From assembly GCA_937901365.1 (NCBI GenBank), contig CALCEF010000006.1, positions 1 to 7,453 of the forward strand: a stretch of DNA of 7,453 nucleotides, written 5' to 3'. Every line of letters starts with the position of its first letter. Position 1 is the first letter of the stretch. The DNA comes from an uncultured euryarchaeote (GTDB lineage: Archaea; Thermoplasmatota; Poseidoniia; Poseidoniales; Thalassarchaeaceae). This document shows, piece by piece, positions 4,984 through 7,453 of this stretch. The position numbers were made by a program, and so were the translations under genes. The notes below the pieces were generated by a model that ran no database searches, was not told the DNA's origin, and saw only the letters and a list, made by a program, of their open reading frames with translations.

Positions 4984-6540
4984 TCAATCGCCACGTGCAG
5001 AGACGACTTGATCGATTCTCAACATGCTTGCACAAGTCTCTGTTGCGGAGTTAATCGCTGATTCCAAACAAGCCGCGGCTTCTTTTGCACCGGTCGGCCC
5101 AACCTTCCCATCAGCGGTTATTCCAGCACCTGATTGGCCGTTTCTATGGGCGGCACGCAACTCTAGAATGCGATCTAATGCGTCTGTTCCAGCATTGAGT
5201 GCGAGCGTTGTTGGAATGATTTCTAGGGCCCTAGCGAACGCTTCCATCGCCAATCGATTGCGACCGGCTTCATGCTCTGCTGCCTCTCGAATCGATAGCG
5301 CACAAGCCATGTGAACAGCGCCACCTCCATCGACCAAGCGATCGGTTCGCATGGCCAACCCGGTTGATCTGAGTGCATCGTGGATTGCGCGAATGGCTTC
5401 CTCTGCTGCGAGGCTGTTTGCTCCACCCACTTCACAGGTAACGACTTTTGGTTCAGGGCACGATTCTAGTCGAATCATATCCTCAACTTGATCCGTAGCG
5501 GCTCTGCGCTCAGCAACCATTCGTCCTGCTTGACCGATATCTTCAGATGAGATGTCTGCAAGATGTTCGATAATCCTAGAACCTGTGGCCAATGATGCGT
5601 TTCGCAATTCGCGATCATCGAACTCTCCAGCTACGAAGCAACCTGAACGCATCAAACGATGTAGTAGACCCTTGTCGACGGTGCCTGAGCAAAGGAAAAC
5701 ATTGGCGCCCGAGGCGATGAGTGTTTCAGTTAGTGTGTCTCTTGTCGCTTCTTCGGCTGCTAAGAAAGCGTCCAGTTGAGCGGTTTCCTCGATTTCAATT
5801 TCAGCGTCACGGATTTGTTTCCGGGGTGCGATATCCCCGTTGATTGTGGCGACCTTTGCATCGTCGATGTTGGATGGTAATGAATCCAATAACACTCGGC
5901 GACGAACAACAATTCCATTGAGGAGTTTAGAGTCTGAAAGGCTCCCTGTGTTGGTTTTGTGCATGGTGATTGAATCGGGATCTCCATCAACAGTTTCCAA
6001 GGCCCGAACAATCATTTCTGATAGGGTGGGGGCGGCCCCCTCAGCTCCTTTTCCTGTCAATGAGGTCAAGGCGACCTCTTGGAGGGTCGTTGCAGTGCAG
6101 GCAACCGCTTGTTTGGAAATCGTATCTTGTGCAATTGCATTCGCTTGATTGTATCCTTCAATCACCGTCAAAGGATGGAGGCCTTTCTGCAAAAGTCGTC
6201 CGGCTTCAAGCAAAAGTTCGGAGCTCAGAAGGAGGGTTCCAGTGACACCGTCGCCACAGGAGTTTTCCTGAGATTCGGCCATAGCAACGAACATTTTAGC
6301 GGCTGGGTGTTTGACCATGAGTTCGGCGACGATCTTAGCGCCGTCATTGGTAACCGCGGTTGTCCCATCGGTTTTGTAGAGCATTTTGTCGAGGCCTCGT
6401 GGGCCGTATGTTGGGCGGAGTAAGTCTGCAAAAACACGGGCAGCAGCAATCAATTTCTCTTGAACCGCGGTACCGCTGGTGACGTTGGTCTCCTCTCGAA
6501 GAATCACAACTGGGGGCTTGCCTGCCGCTTCGTCGCCCAT
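4984..6540 (-). CDS. Divergent thermosome (group II chaperonin) subunit
   Basis: This is a subunit of the cytosolic double-ring archaeal chaperonin, which folds proteins in an ATP-driven chamber. Equatorial-domain motifs are TYGPRGLDKM (44-53, usually TLGPKGMDKM), TNDGAKI (64-70), KHPAAK (77-82) and GDGVTG (96-101, usually GDGTTT). The apical domain spans about 205-365. The second equatorial part has HDAL (387-390), whose D388 aligns by spacing with the catalytic Asp (GroEL D398), then DGGGAVH (404-410, usually GGGA-x-E), ALEIIPTTLALNAG (438-451) and LELRAAHRNG (459-468). It ends at LRIDQVVSARGD (507-518), where most thermosomes continue into a Gly/Met-rich tail, so at 518 residues it is shorter than the usual 540-560. 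D97 and D388 are retained, but the phosphate-contact threonines are partly replaced. It may be a specialised paralogue. The start gives a family-like N-terminus; no Shine-Dalgarno sequence is visible. It lies 52 nt after the PINA-like gene and may be co-transcribed with it. Confidence 0.95.
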   Translation of the reverse strand: MGDEAAGKPPVVILREETNVTSGTAVQEKLIAAARVFADLLRPTYGPRGLDKMLYKTDGTTAVTNDGAKIVAELMVKHPAAKMFVAMAESQENSCGDGVTGTLLLSSELLLEAGRLLQKGLHPLTVIEGYNQANAIAQDTISKQAVACTATTLQEVALTSLTGKGAEGAAPTLSEMIVRALETVDGDPDSITMHKTNTGSLSDSKLLNGIVVRRRVLLDSLPSNIDDAKVATINGDIAPRKQIRDAEIEIEETAQLDAFLAAEEATRDTLTETLIASGANVFLCSGTVDKGLLHRLMRSGCFVAGEFDDRELRNASLATGSRIIEHLADISSEDIGQAGRMVAERRAATDQVEDMIRLESCPEPKVVTCEVGGANSLAAEEAIRAIHDALRSTGLAMRTDRLVDGGGAVHMACALSIREAAEHEAGRNRLAMEAFARALEIIPTTLALNAGTDALDRILELRAAHRNGQSGAGITADGKVGPTGAKEAAACLESAINSATETCASMLRIDQVVSARGD

Positions 6541-6577
6541 GGTTCATCGGCCAAAGCCGCACTCATGAAGGCTTCGC

Positions 6578-6594
6578 GATGCCCTACGGGCATC
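6578..6594. repeat. Perfect inverted repeat, 7-bp arms with 3-nt centre
   Basis: GATGCCC-TAC-GGGCATC is perfectly symmetrical apart from its three central bases. It covers the stop codon of the PINA-like gene and ends 38 bp before the thermosome ATG at 6540. As RNA it would form a tight GC-rich hairpin. No U-tract follows it on the minus strand, so it does not look like an archaeal terminator. It could be an operator for the chaperonin gene or an RNA processing/stability hairpin. Confidence 0.5.
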
Positions 6595-7453
6595 ATCTTC
6601 GGCGTTTTCCCTTCTTTCCGCGCCGTTTACCGCCACCGTGTTCCCATGAGCGGCTGCCCATTGAACGCTCGGCTTGCATATCCCATTCAGGTGCGTTACT
6701 TCCAATTTTTTTGGTGCCGCGGGGTAATTCGGATGCACCCTTCACTTTGAGTTTGAGTTCGAATTCTTCTTCCATGCCTCTGACACCTGCGCCACCCTGC
6801 CCGACGACTGCGCCAATGGCTCCGTCATCGACGTAAATCGTAGCAGCTGTATCCGATGCCATTTCGACGTGTTGAACTCTCGCTCCAGTCCATCGCTGAA
6901 TTTGTCGAGCGAGTTCGGCGGCGGCTAGTTTCTTGGCGGGGCTTTGTGAACCTGAACCGTCCACGGGCACAACCACGATTTGTTCACCGAATGAGAAGAT
7001 TTCATGTGTCATTTTGTTTGAAGGAAATGAGCGGACCTCGATGACGGGGCGTGAAAGATCTGATTCCATGCTGCTGGGTGCACGTACAACCATTTTCAGT
7101 TCAAGTACCTGTGATATCTGTCCCTTTTCGATGTGGATTACCGTGTCAAGAACCTGGCTGATCATGCCCAACTCTACCTTGCCAATCAAGCGCTGAACGG
7201 CTTCAAGAGCACTGTTTGCGTGTGTTACTCCGAGAAGGCCGACGCCTGCCAATCGAACATCTGCGAAGATTTCGAAGTCTCTGGCGCGACGGACCTCATC
7301 AAAGATGACAAAGTCTGGGCGAACGAGGAAAATCACTTCCGCCGTTTTCTCAAGATTTCCTTCAAGTGGTGCGTATTGTGTCACCCGTTGTGGTACCTGT
7401 AGGTCTCGTGGGGATTCCATGGTCTTGACCATCGCGCCGATGTCTTCGTCAAG
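6593..7453 (-). CDS. PINA-like PIN-KH-ATPase (COG1855), 5' part beyond window edge
   Basis: This is the C-terminal 287 codons of an archaeal protein that normally has a PIN nuclease-like domain, a VirB11/PilT-type ATPase and a KH domain. The studied Sulfolobus relative (PINA) is an ATPase acting on Holliday junctions in recombination and repair. Counting from the first full codon at 7453, the ATPase has Walker B RPDFVIFDE (45-53), RLAGVGLLGVTHAN (67-80) and GKVELGMISQVLDTVI (91-106). A linker with LSRPVIEVRSF (133-143) leads to a KH-like region (about 180-240) with GAIGAVVGQGGAGV (211-224), where GQGG is the nucleic-acid-binding GxxG loop. The last 13 or so residues are a Lys/Arg/Gly tail that probably also contacts nucleic acid. 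The PIN domain and Walker A lie outside the window, so an intact full-length gene cannot be confirmed. It is on the same strand as the thermosome gene, 52 nt upstream. Confidence 0.93.
   Translation of the reverse strand, partial: LDEDIGAMVKTMESPRDLQVPQRVTQYAPLEGNLEKTAEVIFLVRPDFVIFDEVRRARDFEIFADVRLAGVGLLGVTHANSALEAVQRLIGKVELGMISQVLDTVIHIEKGQISQVLELKMVVRAPSSMESDLSRPVIEVRSFPSNKMTHEIFSFGEQIVVVPVDGSGSQSPAKKLAAAELARQIQRWTGARVQHVEMASDTAATIYVDDGAIGAVVGQGGAGVRGMEEEFELKLKVKGASELPRGTKKIGSNAPEWDMQAERSMGSRSWEHGGGKRRGKKGKRRR

Noticed and set aside
5024..6423. Plus-strand open frames of 75-114 codons opposite the thermosome gene
   Set aside because: They are antisense to a clearly conserved chaperonin frame, with biased Ser/Ala/Arg composition and no family resemblance.
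1..7453. CRISPR array, insertion sequence, tRNA/rRNA, toxin-antitoxin or defence cassette
   Set aside because: No repeat-spacer pattern, transposase, terminal repeats, structured RNA signature or defence-gene motif was seen on either strand; the gene content is housekeeping.

Overview
The window looks like ordinary chromosomal DNA from an uncultured archaeon, most likely a planktonic euryarchaeon of the Marine Group II / Poseidoniales (Thermoplasmatota) type. The archaeal assignment rests on a group II chaperonin (thermosome) subunit and a PIN-KH-ATPase of the COG1855/PINA family. Several genes also lack a Shine-Dalgarno sequence, and two of these have an AT-rich box about 26-31 nt upstream of the start codon, as in leaderless archaeal transcripts. 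The finer placement is inference: a bacterial-type bifunctional PurH beside these archaeal genes, in compact moderate-GC DNA, fits marine Euryarchaeota, but no rRNA or other marker is present.

Layout, left to right. Positions 1-469 (minus strand) hold the first 156 codons of purN, cut off by the left edge. A 95-nt divergent spacer separates it from two plus-strand genes: a DUF454/YbaN-like four-helix membrane protein (565-1053) and a small tandem-ACT-domain protein (1105-1449). The ACT gene converges, with only 9 nt between stop codons, on a DEAD-box RNA helicase with a very basic tail (minus strand, 2772-1459). To its right, all on the minus strand and in transcription order from the right edge, are the 3' part of a PINA-like ATPase (7453-6593), a divergent thermosome subunit (6540-4984), purH (4929-3262), and a four-helix membrane protein of unknown function (3253-2867) that follows purH almost without a gap. 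There is no stretch over 300 nt without a gene.

How the genes relate. PurN (GAR to FGAR) and PurH (AICAR to FAICAR to IMP) both act in de novo purine synthesis and both use 10-formyl-tetrahydrofolate. The ACT protein may sense an amino acid or other small ligand, but its target is unknown. The DEAD-box helicase, the chaperonin and the PINA-like ATPase are housekeeping factors for RNA remodelling, protein folding and probably DNA recombination/repair.

I found no mobile element, CRISPR array, tRNA/rRNA or defence system, and nothing that makes a strong case for a new system. The points most worth a second look are the chaperonin (altered nucleotide-loop motif and no Gly/Met-rich tail), a perfect 17-bp inverted repeat over the stop codon of the PINA-like gene and upstream of the chaperonin gene, and the possible leaderless promoters.
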